From: Allocoleopsis franciscana PCC 7113
Lineage (GTDB): Bacteria; Cyanobacteriota; Cyanobacteriia; Cyanobacteriales; Coleofasciculaceae
Length of the DNA: 64,000 bases
Direction: 5' to 3'
Assembly (NCBI RefSeq): GCF_000317515.1
Contig: NC_019738.1
Coordinates: forward strand, 5,358,001-5,422,000
Part shown: positions 19,745 to 29,200 of the stretch, in pieces
Numbering within the stretch: position 1 is the first letter of the stretch
Layout: every line of letters begins with the position of its first letter
Made by a program: the position numbers and the translations under genes
Notes under the pieces: model-generated
What the model was told of the DNA's origin: nothing
Databases searched by the model: none
The model's input: the letters and a program-made list of their open reading frames with translations, nothing else

Positions 19745-21340
19745 TTAGGTATTTGGAGCCACGGGAGCTGAGTCCACGGACTTCGAGGCTTGCTTAACGC
19801 GGGGAAGTATCAAATACCAAACAGGTTTACCCGCCTCGTTTCGCAGAACCACCGCATTGAGTTCTAATGTCAGTAACTCTCCCTTATTGGTATGACTAGT
19901 CACTTCGCCACGATAGCTACCTTTCTTGATGAGTTCCTGAATCAGGCGAGTGTATCCATCTTCCTCTAGGTGGAAGTTAGCGATTCGACCCCGAAGTTCC
20001 TCATCCGAGTATCCCAAAAGTGAGCGATGTGCTGGATTCTGTTCAACATAACGACCCTGTAAATCGAGAATGGCGATCGCTTCCTTCGATTGAGCCACAA
20101 TCTCTCGATATAGACTCAGCCTTTCCTCAGCTTGCTTGCGTACTGTAATATCACGGACAAAGCTTTGAATCGCGAGTTGACCCCCATATTCAATCACTCG
20201 ACTACTGACTTCAATGGGCATCTGTCTGCCATTCTTGCAGTTATGCACATGCTCGAACACGACATGACCCGTTTGCCACAACTGCCGCAAAACAGCTTCC
20301 CGATGCTTCGGTTCCATGGGTGGACTGTATTTTTCCGGTGGTAAAGCCAGAATCTGTTTGCGGGTATAGCCTAACCGACGGGCGGCATGTTCATTGACAT
20401 CCCAGAGGATATTGGTAGAAGAGTCGGTGATGAAGATGGAATCATGCGCCCACTCAAATAGGTTGCGGTAATTTTTTTCCGATTCTCGCAGTAATTCTTC
20501 TGCCTGCTTGCGCTCTGTAATATCTCTAGCGGTATACACGACGGCCTCAATGCTGCCGTCCGTGCTATGGATCGGGCTAAGAATGTACTCGTAGTCTCTA
20601 ACTCCATTAACCGTGGGCAGGCTAATTTCCTCAGCAATAGATTGTCCCGTAGCCAAGGTAATTTGCAATTTGGGGTCAAAACCCTTCATCGCTTCGGCGG
20701 GTAAACCAACCTGTTGCCAAGTTTGACCATAAAGCTCTGTCCGCTCCAGTTGGAAGGATTGCAAAAAGGCGCGGTTGGCGTAAGTATATCGTCCCAATCG
20801 GTCATACATGCAGATATGATCGACAGAAGCTGAGAGAACCTGCTCTAGCATCCTCGCTCTCTGCTCAACCTTCGCTGACAATTGCTCCAGAGTCTCTTCA
20901 TATTCCTTTGGAATACTGCCCGGAGATTCTAAATCGGGGCTAACTCCCTCACGAGTCTGTGTCACATCGACTCCCATACCACGCTCCTGAGAGTGCGGAG
21001 TATGCGGTTGACCTGAAGAGACTTCATCCAATAATGTTTGACTAGACGATAAAGACGACTCAAACTCCTTCTGGCGACCTGAGTTACTGTATAGTGTCGT
21101 GCCTCGTCTTAGCTCAACTGGCTGCTGCTTCAAGCTGGCAACTTCTTGACCGATTACCCCTTGTTGTTGGTGAAGTCTTGCATTTGAAGTTGGCACAGTT
21201 TTGGGAGAGGGCACGTCAAACACTTGTTTAAGTGCATCAACAACTACGGCTGTTCTGGGTCTGCCAGTTGCCTGAGCTTGAGAGGTAATCGCCTCCATTA
21301 GGTCGTCTGGTAACCTGAAGGTCACTACCTTAGTAGCCAT
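19745..21340 (-). CDS. Ribbon-helix-helix (CopG-like) protein with three PAS domains
   Basis: 531 residues with an unusual layout. Residues 1-43 (ATKVVTFRLPDDLMEAITSQAQATGRPRTAVVVDAL) match a ribbon-helix-helix DNA-binding or dimerisation domain. A low-complexity linker runs to about 150 with a short coiled coil (150-168). Three PAS/PAC domains follow at about 165-278, 285-403 and 407-515; the first two close with RDITERKQAE and VRDITVRKQAEE. There is no kinase, GGDEF or phosphatase domain, and the frame ends shortly after the third PAS. It is probably a cytoplasmic one-component sensor-regulator, or an adaptor lacking its output. ATG 21340. Confidence 0.82.
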   Translation of the reverse strand: MATKVVTFRLPDDLMEAITSQAQATGRPRTAVVVDALKQVFDVPSPKTVPTSNARLHQQQGVIGQEVASLKQQPVELRRGTTLYSNSGRQKEFESSLSSSQTLLDEVSSGQPHTPHSQERGMGVDVTQTREGVSPDLESPGSIPKEYEETLEQLSAKVEQRARMLEQVLSASVDHICMYDRLGRYTYANRAFLQSFQLERTELYGQTWQQVGLPAEAMKGFDPKLQITLATGQSIAEEISLPTVNGVRDYEYILSPIHSTDGSIEAVVYTARDITERKQAEELLRESEKNYRNLFEWAHDSIFITDSSTNILWDVNEHAARRLGYTRKQILALPPEKYSPPMEPKHREAVLRQLWQTGHVVFEHVHNCKNGRQMPIEVSSRVIEYGGQLAIQSFVRDITVRKQAEERLSLYREIVAQSKEAIAILDLQGRYVEQNPAHRSLLGYSDEELRGRIANFHLEEDGYTRLIQELIKKGSYRGEVTSHTNKGELLTLELNAVVLRNEAGKPVWYLILPRVKQASKSVDSAPVAPNT

Positions 21341-22472
21341 TTTTTTTCCCTTTCAATCAAGTCCATTAGAACAAGTTATCAAAATTTTAAATTAGTTGTA
21401 TTAAAAATAATACTATTAACACTTATCTTTATATAAAGATTTTGTAAATTGAATGTCATTGTTTTTCAGTATATTGATTGAGCTATGAAATTACATCATC
21501 CTTTTTCCGGGTTAACTCCAGCTAACTTGCACCTTTAACTCAGTGATCCCCTAAAAAAGCGGCTTCTCATGAGTTTTTGTACAGCGTTCTGACGTAAGAA
21601 ATATCACTAATCCATTGAGCGGGTCAATGTACAAGTGAGACTTGAGGTGAGTCCAGTGCAGAGCAATAGGACGTTAACCAAGCATTAATAATGCATGAGT
21701 CAGCGAAGAAAAGAAGAATTGTTTGGTTTGCGTCTGTGATTTCCCTGGAAACTAGATTATTTTTATGGCTGTTTCAAGTCAATTAGGGAAGGGTCAAGCC
21801 ATCGAAGTTTTGTTGTTAGCTTCTTCAAATATATCACACCAAAATTTGGCCTTTTAGAATCTTTGTCATTGATTCTTGATGAAAGAGTTTTTACCGCAAT
21901 TCCATCTCTTGTTTTAACCTATCACATAGATTGGCATCTCGCTGAATCCGAGTCACGAGAGTGCGTTCCATGCACTAATTCATGGCCTAAAACGATTCGC
22001 TATCTTTGATTTCTGAAGTGGAAAGGCTCAATCCGGATAACTGATTCAGCCATGGCGATTAGATGCGATCGCAGCTGCTCTGAGGAATCTGTCCAACCTT
22101 GTATTACGGCAGTCAAAAAATCGCACTTTTGTATTACAAAGCTAGGGAAACTTGACAAAGAAAGTATTACATTGCGAAGTTTATTTTATCCTGTAAGAAT
22201 CTATCCCTGAGGACGCTCACGCTTTCGGAAAATCTTGCCGTAAATTCACGGACAATTGAGAGGAGCTTAGGTAAAGAGCCTGAAAAAACTGAGTAAAATT
22301 ACGGTTATTTTCCCAACAATAAAATTATTAAAATATTGATGAAAATCATTTTTAATCGGATGGGGATAAACATTAGGTAAAAAGGCTGTAAAGCTTTGAT
22401 GAATAGTCTTATACGGTTAATTTCCCTGAATATACTGAACGTATGAACTCTTAAAACCGCTGATTTATAGCC
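21341..22472. other. 1.1-kb intergenic region, no supported gene
   Basis: AT-rich near 21360-21480. At about 21935-22008 the minus strand reads a short fragment, ...IVLGHELVHGTHSRD..., resembling a zinc-peptidase HExxH helix but bounded by stops on both sides, so possibly a gene relic. Between about 22100 and 22180 the word GTATTAC recurs three times. A TCCGGA word, resembling the DIF1 promoter element, is at about 22034 but precedes no convincing ORF. No tRNA seen. Confidence 0.4.
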
Positions 22473-22718
22473 ATGTGCCTTTGTCACCGATTCACTAGCA
22501 TTGCAACTTTGATAATCGGTTTGCAGCTATTCAATCCTATGCTCATCGGTGTAAATTGGGACTTCAGTCTATCTAATAAAGCCGCCTCAAATTCAGCATG
22601 GATTGCTTCTTCTAGCAAAATTCATTCAACACTTGCTCACACGAAGCCGTCACAGGATTCTTTCAACCCACCCGATCATCAAGGACCCGATAGTACACGA
22701 GGCTCCGGAACTCGTTAA
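22473..22718 (+). CDS. Small exported peptide ending in RGSGTR
   Basis: 81 codons from ATG 22473. A hydrophobic N-terminus (FTSIATLIIGLQLFNPMLIGV, about residues 7-28) looks like a Sec signal. A Ser/Ala/Thr-rich middle follows, and the C-terminus is PPDHQGPDSTRGSGTR. Tails of the PPxxxGPxxTxGxGTR type are common on small exported cyanobacterial proteins, from memory of the group. The tail contains RGSG, but not the exact RGSGR of PatS/PatX. Function unknown. Isolated between a long gap and nadB (convergent). Confidence 0.55.
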   Translation: MCLCHRFTSIATLIIGLQLFNPMLIGVNWDFSLSNKAASNSAWIASSSKIHSTLAHTKPSQDSFNPPDHQGPDSTRGSGTR

Positions 22719-22800
22719 GAATGGGCTATGAGTGAATAGAAAATTCCTCAGTAGTGATTTTTGCCCTTTGCCTTTTACCGAACCTATTACCAATTCACCC

Positions 22801-24537
22801 TTATCTGTCCCCAATCGGTGGGGATTTCCACCATCGATTATTTTGCACTAAGGTATGAACTTGCCAGTCAGGATTAGCGGTTGAGTAGTCGAGTCGGTAA
22901 TGTCCACCCCGGCTTTCTGTGCGAAAGATAGCGCTTTTAAGAATTAAATAAGCCACATCGAGTAGATTGTAAGTTTCTCCCCAATCCCGTAACTGTCGAT
23001 CCGCATCCGGTAAATCTAACCTGACAGCCTGAAGGGGAGGTAAATTCAACAACTGTTGGCTCAACGGAAGCGCTGCAAATTCGGAACGCCAACGATCTAA
23101 GGTTGCGATCGCATTCTCCAAAACGTCCTGTTGGCGGCAAATTCCCGCACTTTGCCACACTAAAAGTTGTAGATTGAGGCGGATTTCGGCTATCTTGTCT
23201 TTTTGAGTTTCCCAGTCTGTCACAGCTAAAGGGAGGATGGGGGATGGGGGTTGAGATACGGCAAGTTCATCTATTGTCAGTTGTAATTCATTAGGCGTGA
23301 TTCGCCGCAATTGGGCACCAAAAACGATACATTCCAACAGTGAATTGCTAGCAAGACGATTTGCCCCGTGGACACCCGTACTGGCGGTTTCTCCAATGGC
23401 ATATAAACCGGGAATTGAAGTACGGTTGCTCAAATCCGTCGCGATTCCACCCATCCAGTAATGAGCAGCCGGTGCCACAGGAATGGGTTCATGAAACACA
23501 TCAATTCCCCAATGTTGACAGACCTGGATAATGTTAGGAAATCGGTAGCGAATTTGCTCCGTGGGAATCGGTCGTAAGTCTAAATAGACATGACCCACTC
23601 CCCCTTTGTTCCCCTCTTCTTCCCCTTGATTTGGAAATTGCTTTAAGTGACTAAAAATGGCGCGACTGACAACATCTCTGGGCGCAAGTTCTCCATCAGG
23701 GTGGTAATCAAAGGTAAATCGCCGCCCTTGGATATCTACGAGGTGAGCACCTTCTCCTCGGACGGCTTCACTGATTAGAAAGTGGGGAGCACCGGCTTTG
23801 GTGAGGGCAGTCGGGTGAAATTGTACAAATTCTAAGTCTCGCAAGATGGCTCCAGCACGCCAAGCGATCGCCACCCCATCCCCTGTACTCACGGCTGGAT
23901 TGGTCGTCTGAGCAAAAACCTGACCGCCACCGCCAGTTGCCAGCACCACCGCCCCCGCCCTGACCCAATTGAGCTGACCGTTGTAAATCAGACTAATTCC
24001 CTGACAATGCCCGGATTGGGGATTCAGCCATAAGGACAAAGCGAACGCTTGTTGTAAAACGGTAATATTGCTTCGAGTTAGCACTTGAGCGGTGAGCGTA
24101 CTAACTACGGCTCGACCTGTGGTGTCAGCGGCATGAAGTACGCGGGGACGGGAATGAGCCGCTTCCAAGGTTAAAGCTAAGTGATTCTCCTTGCGATCGA
24201 AGGCAACGCCCAAATCGACCAACGACTGAATGCACTCTGGTGCCTGCTCTACCAAAAATTCCACGGCATCCAGGTCACAAAGACCCGCACCAGCCCGCAT
24301 CGTATCCTCTATATGGAGTACTGACGAGTCGGTTGGGTCAATGGCGGCAGCAATACCCCCTTGTGCCCAGTCACTAGCACCTGTCGATAAAGTGTCTTTT
24401 GTAATTAAGCCAACATTCATGGTAGCTGGCAGGCAAAGCGCGGCATACAGTCCAGCCGCACCAGCACCAACAACTAGAACATCAAAGTGAGCAGGAATGT
24501 TCGGCTCAAGATCAGAATTGGAGGAAAGCGAATTCAA
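22801..24537 (-). CDS. nadB: L-aspartate oxidase (NAD biosynthesis)
   Basis: 578 residues, first enzyme of the aspartate route to NAD, oxidising L-aspartate to iminoaspartate with FAD. The FAD-binding VLVVGAGAAGLYAAL is near the N-terminus. GASDWAQGGIAAAI, VLATGGGGQVFAQTTNP, RDLEFVQFHPTAL, HYWMGGIATDL and ASTGVHGANRLASNSLLE are hallmarks of the fumarate-reductase/NadB family. The C-terminal helical domain has the LQLLVWQSAGICRQ pattern. Start is TTG at 24537. Located downstream of psbU on the same strand with a 98-bp gap, which carries a palindrome at 24608-24629. Confidence 0.94.
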   Translation of the reverse strand: MNSLSSNSDLEPNIPAHFDVLVVGAGAAGLYAALCLPATMNVGLITKDTLSTGASDWAQGGIAAAIDPTDSSVLHIEDTMRAGAGLCDLDAVEFLVEQAPECIQSLVDLGVAFDRKENHLALTLEAAHSRPRVLHAADTTGRAVVSTLTAQVLTRSNITVLQQAFALSLWLNPQSGHCQGISLIYNGQLNWVRAGAVVLATGGGGQVFAQTTNPAVSTGDGVAIAWRAGAILRDLEFVQFHPTALTKAGAPHFLISEAVRGEGAHLVDIQGRRFTFDYHPDGELAPRDVVSRAIFSHLKQFPNQGEEEGNKGGVGHVYLDLRPIPTEQIRYRFPNIIQVCQHWGIDVFHEPIPVAPAAHYWMGGIATDLSNRTSIPGLYAIGETASTGVHGANRLASNSLLECIVFGAQLRRITPNELQLTIDELAVSQPPSPILPLAVTDWETQKDKIAEIRLNLQLLVWQSAGICRQQDVLENAIATLDRWRSEFAALPLSQQLLNLPPLQAVRLDLPDADRQLRDWGETYNLLDVAYLILKSAIFRTESRGGHYRLDYSTANPDWQVHTLVQNNRWWKSPPIGDR

Positions 24538-24607
24538 GTTCGGTCAGTTCCTGAAGAAATTTAATAAATTTTAATAAATTACCCACCCCTGAATGGAGTG
24601 GGTTGAA

Positions 24608-24629
24608 CACAAAATGATAATGATTTGTG
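24608..24629. promoter_or_regulatory. Palindromic site between psbU and nadB, Fur-like core
   Basis: Arms CACAAA/TTTGTG flank ATGATAATGA, which contains GATAAT-type hexamers as in Fur boxes. It lies 71 bp upstream of the nadB start and just after the psbU stop. A Fur-family operator is one reading; chance AT-rich symmetry is another. Confidence 0.3.
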
Positions 24630-24635
24630 CTGTGT

Positions 24636-25088
24636 TTAGTAAACGCCAGGATTGTAGCGGTCTCCACCCTCTACGAAGACATCTGACGGATCAGTGACTG
24701 TAAACTCGTCAAAATAAGCTTGCAGTAGCTCTTTTTGGGTATCAGTCAGCCCTGGAATATCCAAAACATCCTCTATCTTTTCATAGGGAGCATTCTGAAT
24801 GATTTTGCCAGCCAGAGTGGGGTACATCCCTGGATACTTCCGAAAAGCTCGCACATGAGTATTGTTCAAATCAATTTTTTTGCCAAACTCAGTGGAAAGC
24901 TTGTCATCAGCCAAATTTCGCAGTGAACCTTCAGCGAGCAATACAGGTGTTTGCCCGTTAAAATTACTTAACACAGCCTCATAACCTGAAGACAGTGGCG
25001 CAGCCACGACCTTTTGAGGTAGCCCGAAACACCCTAAGCAGGCTACTAGCAAGCTCATGAGTGCTACGATGCGAACTAATTTCTTCAT
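24636..25088 (-). CDS. psbU: Photosystem II 12 kDa extrinsic protein PsbU
   Basis: 150 residues from ATG 25088, chosen because AGGAG sits 8 nt upstream; an in-frame start at 25115 adds nine residues. A signal peptide (MKKLVRIVALMSLLVACLGCFGLPQKVVA) targets the thylakoid lumen. The mature part has NLADDKLSTEFGKKIDLNNTHVRAFRKYPGMYPTLAGKI and the helix-hairpin-helix IEDVLDIPGLTDTQKELLQAYFDEFTVTDP, diagnostic for PsbU. The protein stabilises the oxygen-evolving Mn cluster with PsbO and PsbV. Divergent from the 1-Cys peroxiredoxin, 295 bp apart, so both may share a light- or redox-responsive control region. Confidence 0.95.
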   Translation of the reverse strand: MKKLVRIVALMSLLVACLGCFGLPQKVVAAPLSSGYEAVLSNFNGQTPVLLAEGSLRNLADDKLSTEFGKKIDLNNTHVRAFRKYPGMYPTLAGKIIQNAPYEKIEDVLDIPGLTDTQKELLQAYFDEFTVTDPSDVFVEGGDRYNPGVY

Positions 25089-25326
25089 CCACTTAACTCC
25101 TTCCTTACACAACACAGAATGAGAAAAGATTAACGCCTTTCCTCAATTAGTTTAATTTTTGTTTTCTATCATCTCATTTTATATCAGTAAAGCGTGTCTC
25201 TCAGTTGCTTTCCCGAAGCCAATTCCTCATCCCTGCCTGGGCAATTGCGATTTGGGCGCGACACATGGAGTCATCACCTTGCCCAAATCCTAAATAGATC
25301 TAAAGCCCGACCGGAAAATAGGTCTT

Positions 25327-25364
25327 TTGTGGCAAGATCTAAGATTGTTCATCTTAAGCCACAA
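25327..25364 (+). promoter_or_regulatory. Leader hairpin upstream of the 1-Cys peroxiredoxin
   Basis: TTGTGGCAAGAT pairs with ATCTTAAGCCACAA (12 base pairs with a two-base bulge), ending 18 nt before the ATG and just before the AAGGA ribosome-binding site. Could be a 5'-UTR stem stabilising the mRNA or modulating translation. Confidence 0.4.
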
Positions 25365-25382
25365 GGATAAGGAAACTCTGCT

Positions 25383-26021
25383 ATGGCTCTGCGACTCGGT
25401 GATACAGTACCCAACTTTACTCAAGCTTCTAGTGAAGGCGAGATTAACTTTTACGATTGGGCAGGCGACAGTTGGGTCGTACTGTTTTCCCATCCCGCCG
25501 ATTTTACTCCTGTTTGCACCACTGAATTAGGTGCTGTTGCCAAGCTCAAGCCGGAATTTGATAAGCGCAATGTTAAGGTAATCGCTTTAAGTGTTGACGA
25601 TGTTGAGTCCCACAAAGGCTGGATTGGAGACATCAACGAGACTCAGAATACCACAGTCAATTATCCGATCTTGGCAGACCCGGATAAAAAGGTCTCTGAC
25701 CTCTACGACATGATCCATCCCAACTCCTTGAATAATTTAACAGTCCGTTCTGTTTTCATCATTGACGATCAGAAGAAACTGCGGCTGACATTCACCTACC
25801 CCGCGAGCACAGGTCGTAACTTTGACGAAATCCTACGAGTGATTGACTCTTTACAGCTAACAGATAATTACAGTGTGGCGACTCCAGCTAACTGGACAGA
25901 TGGCGGCGACTGTGTGATTGTCCCGACCCTCAAAGACCCAGAAGTACTTAAGGAGAAATTCCCCAAAGGGTATGAGGTGGTTAAGCCTTACCTGCGGATG
26001 ACCCCCCAACCCAACAAGTAA
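25383..26021 (+). CDS. 1-Cys peroxiredoxin (Prx6 type)
   Basis: 212 residues. The peroxidatic Cys45 is in HPADFTPVCTTELG, the Prx6-type active site. IALSVDDVESHKGWIGDI and the long C-terminal dimerisation arm (GDCVIVPTLKDPEVLKEKFPKGYEVVKPYLRMTPQP) separate it from 2-Cys enzymes. It reduces H2O2 and alkyl hydroperoxides in the cytosol using an external thiol donor. ATG preceded by AAGGA at 9-nt spacing. Upstream hairpin and downstream terminator suggest a monocistronic unit divergent from psbU. Confidence 0.94.
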   Translation: MALRLGDTVPNFTQASSEGEINFYDWAGDSWVVLFSHPADFTPVCTTELGAVAKLKPEFDKRNVKVIALSVDDVESHKGWIGDINETQNTTVNYPILADPDKKVSDLYDMIHPNSLNNLTVRSVFIIDDQKKLRLTFTYPASTGRNFDEILRVIDSLQLTDNYSVATPANWTDGGDCVIVPTLKDPEVLKEKFPKGYEVVKPYLRMTPQPNK

Positions 26022-26046
26022 ACCGTTTGGGGATTGTCGTGTGGAA

Positions 26047-26075
26047 GGGTGGGCATTGCCCACCCCTCTTTTTTT
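26047..26075 (+). terminator. Strong Rho-independent terminator after the peroxiredoxin
   Basis: GGGTGGGC-ATT-GCCCACCC (8-bp GC-rich stem) followed by CTC and seven T residues, 25 nt past the stop codon. Confidence 0.92.
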
Positions 26076-26284
26076 CGTAGAATTTCGGGCAACCACAGGG
26101 AGATTGCCCCTACCTCTTGTCTCCTAGACTCGGACTGGCAAGATGCCCATCCCACAACTAGTGTTCGGCGGGATAGACAGAAGTACTTACCCATTGAAAG
26201 GCTTGCTTGAGACTGGTGTACCCTCTCAGTGCAGATGTCAGTGTCAGTCATAATATTTTTTTGGTGCTTTCGGAACGACTCCCC

Positions 26285-29200
26285 ATGCCTGAAATAAGAC
26301 AAGCCTTAAACAGATGCTCCCTTCGTTTCGCTAGTGGACGGGGCTGGCAGCGAGGGTTAGTAGGATGTTTAGTGGTGGGTTGGGTGTACTCATTCTCTGG
26401 AAATCGCGCAACTGCCCAGATTACACCCGATGCTACTTTAGGTGTGGAACGTTCGGTGGTTAGAGCCAATGCCAATATCCGAGGACAAACAGCGGATTTG
26501 ATTGAAGGCGGTGCCGCACGAGGTGCTAACCTCTTCCACAGTTTTCAGGAATTTAATGTTGGAGACGGACAGCAAGTTTATTTTGCTAATCCAGTTGGGA
26601 TTGAGAATATTCTGACACGGGTAACGGGCAATACCCTCTCGAATATTCGGGGAACGTTAGGAGTTGATGGGGGAGCAAATTTGTTTTTGCTCAATCCCAA
26701 CGGAATGATTTTTGGCCCGAATGCCAAACTGGATATTCCAGGTTCGTTTGTGGCAAGTACAGCAAAGAGTTTGGTATTTGAGAATGGTGTTGAATTGAGT
26801 GCAACCAATCCACAGGCACCACCTTTGCTGACTATCAGTATTACTCCCGGCGTGCAGTATGGGTCGAATCAACCAGGCTCAAAGATTACTAATGTTGGGA
26901 AGTTAGCAGTAGGCCACAATCTAACTCTAGCGGCTGATACTCTCGATTTACAAGGTCAACTTTCTGCTGGGGGAGATTTGACCTTAAAAGCAACAGATAC
27001 GGTGCGAGTACAGGATAGTGTCGCAAATCCGTTCATTGCTTCTGCTGGAGGTCAGTTGCTCGTTCAGGGCGATCGCATCGTAGATATTTTCGCTCTGAAT
27101 CATCCTACCAGTGTTTTCTCGTCGGGTGGGGATATAGTGTGGCGTTCTGCAAATACCATTGGGGGAGATGCGCGAGTCAGGGCAGGTAGGAATTTTCGGA
27201 TTGAGCAGTTGGATGGAAGTTTTGGGAATTTGTCAAGCCCCAAAGATCCAGTGTTTGAGGTGGCGGGAGATTTTAGTCTGGCGAACTACACAGGAGCCTC
27301 ACTGCAAATTTTGGCAGGGGGTAGTGTCAATATTAGCGGTAATGTAACGATTAACGGTTTTGGCGGAGCGTTTAACGACAGTTCTGTAACGCTATCAGAT
27401 GGAACGACTGTGGCGCTGAACGGTACGACTAGACCGACTCTCGATATTCGTGCTGGAACAACGGGGTTCTCTAGCATTCCGACTCCTGGAACTCCAACGA
27501 GTGCAGATATTTCCATCGGCAGTATTACGATGAGAGCGCCCGATGGGGTTGTTTTTTTAACGAATCAGTACGCACCTAATACCTTGTTGACAGGTGGTGC
27601 GATCGCAGTAGGCACAATTCGTACAGATGACACATTTGGGGGTTTTGTCGGTAACAGTGGTTCTGTCATTATCGACTCGCGCAGGGGTCTTACTGTCAAC
27701 AACCGTATTGATTCCTCCTCTGCTACTGGCAATGCTGGCGATATCAGGCTGATTACCAGTGATGTTATCTCGCTAGTCAATAGCGTAGTCACTAGCGACA
27801 CGTCCGGACTGGGCAAAGGGGGTGACATTGATATCAAGGCGAGGCAATTACTCGTCTCAGATGGGGCAAGTATTATAGTTAGCACCTTTGGTGAAGGGGA
27901 CGGGGGAAGTTTGACCGTCAATGCTACTGAATCCGTGCAAGTGATTGGCACTTCTGTCAATGGTCAGACTCGTAGCGGCTTATTGGCTCAAACTGTTGAA
28001 GACTCAACAGGAAACGCGGGAAATGTGACGATTAACACTCCTGTATTACTCATATTGGGTGGGGCACGAGTCTCGGCTAGTACCTTCAGTAGTGGAGATG
28101 GGGGAAATTTGACCATTAATGCTACTGAATCGGTGCAAGTGCTGGGTCGCACCGCCGATGATGAATCTCCTAGCGGTTTATTTGCTCTAGCTAGCGGGGA
28201 CTCGACAGGAAAGGCGGGAAACTTGACAATTAATACTCCTCAATTACTCGTATCAGGTGGGGGATGGGTCTCGGTTAGTACCTTCAGTAGTGGAAATGGG
28301 GGGAATTTGACCGTCAATGCTACTGGATCGGTGCAAGTGGTTGGGCGCTCCGCCAATGATGAATCTCCTAGCGCTTTATTTGCTCTAGCTAGCGAGGACT
28401 CGACAGGAAAGGCGGGAAACTTGACAATTAATACTCCTCAATTACTCGTTACAGATGGAGCAGAGGTTTCAACTAATACCTTTGGCTCGGGCGATGGGGG
28501 AAATTTGCTAGTCAATGCCACTGAATCCGTGCAACTAGTAGGCACCTCTGCCGATGGTCAGTCCGTCAGCCGATTATCTGTTGATACTCAAGGAACGGGC
28601 AAGGGAGGAAATTTGACGATTACCACTCCTGTATTACTAGTCTCTGATGGAGCACAGGTTTCAGCTGGCACCTTGAGTAGGGGAGATGGGGGGAATCTGA
28701 CCGTAAATGCCTCTTCTTTGGTGCAACTGATTGGTCGCTCTGCCGACAGTCAGTTTGCTAGTGCCATATATGCTCAAGCTGAGAGGGACTCTACAGGAAA
28801 GGCGGGAGACTTGACAATTACTACTCCTGTATTACTCCTTTCTGAGGGGGCAGAAGTTTCAGCGACCACCTTCGGCGCGGGGGATGGGGGGAATCTGCTC
28901 ATAAATGCCTCTTCCTTAGTGCAACTCATTGGTCGCTCCGTCGAGGGTCAAGCTTCCAGCCGTATAGTTGCTCGATCTCAGAGGAACTCTACAGGAAAGG
29001 CAGGGAACTTGACGATTACCACTCCTGTATTACTTGTTTCAGAGGGGGCACAGATTTCAGCAACCACCTTTGGCTCAGGCGATGGGGGGGATTTGACCAT
29101 CAACGCCTCTTCTAGAGTGCAAGTAAGTGGTCGCTCCGCCGATGGTGAAGTTCCTAGCGGTTTATTTGCTCAAGCTGAAAGGGACTCTACAGGAAAGGGG

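Noticed and set aside
21935-22008. Minus-strand fragment with HELVH (zinc-peptidase-like)
   Set aside because: Only about 25 codons between stops; a five-residue motif can occur by chance. Mentioned as possible relic only.
22028-22060. TCCGGA word as a DIF1 promoter for a small peptide gene
   Set aside because: The ORF that follows (51 codons) has no signal peptide and no RGSGR-like tail.
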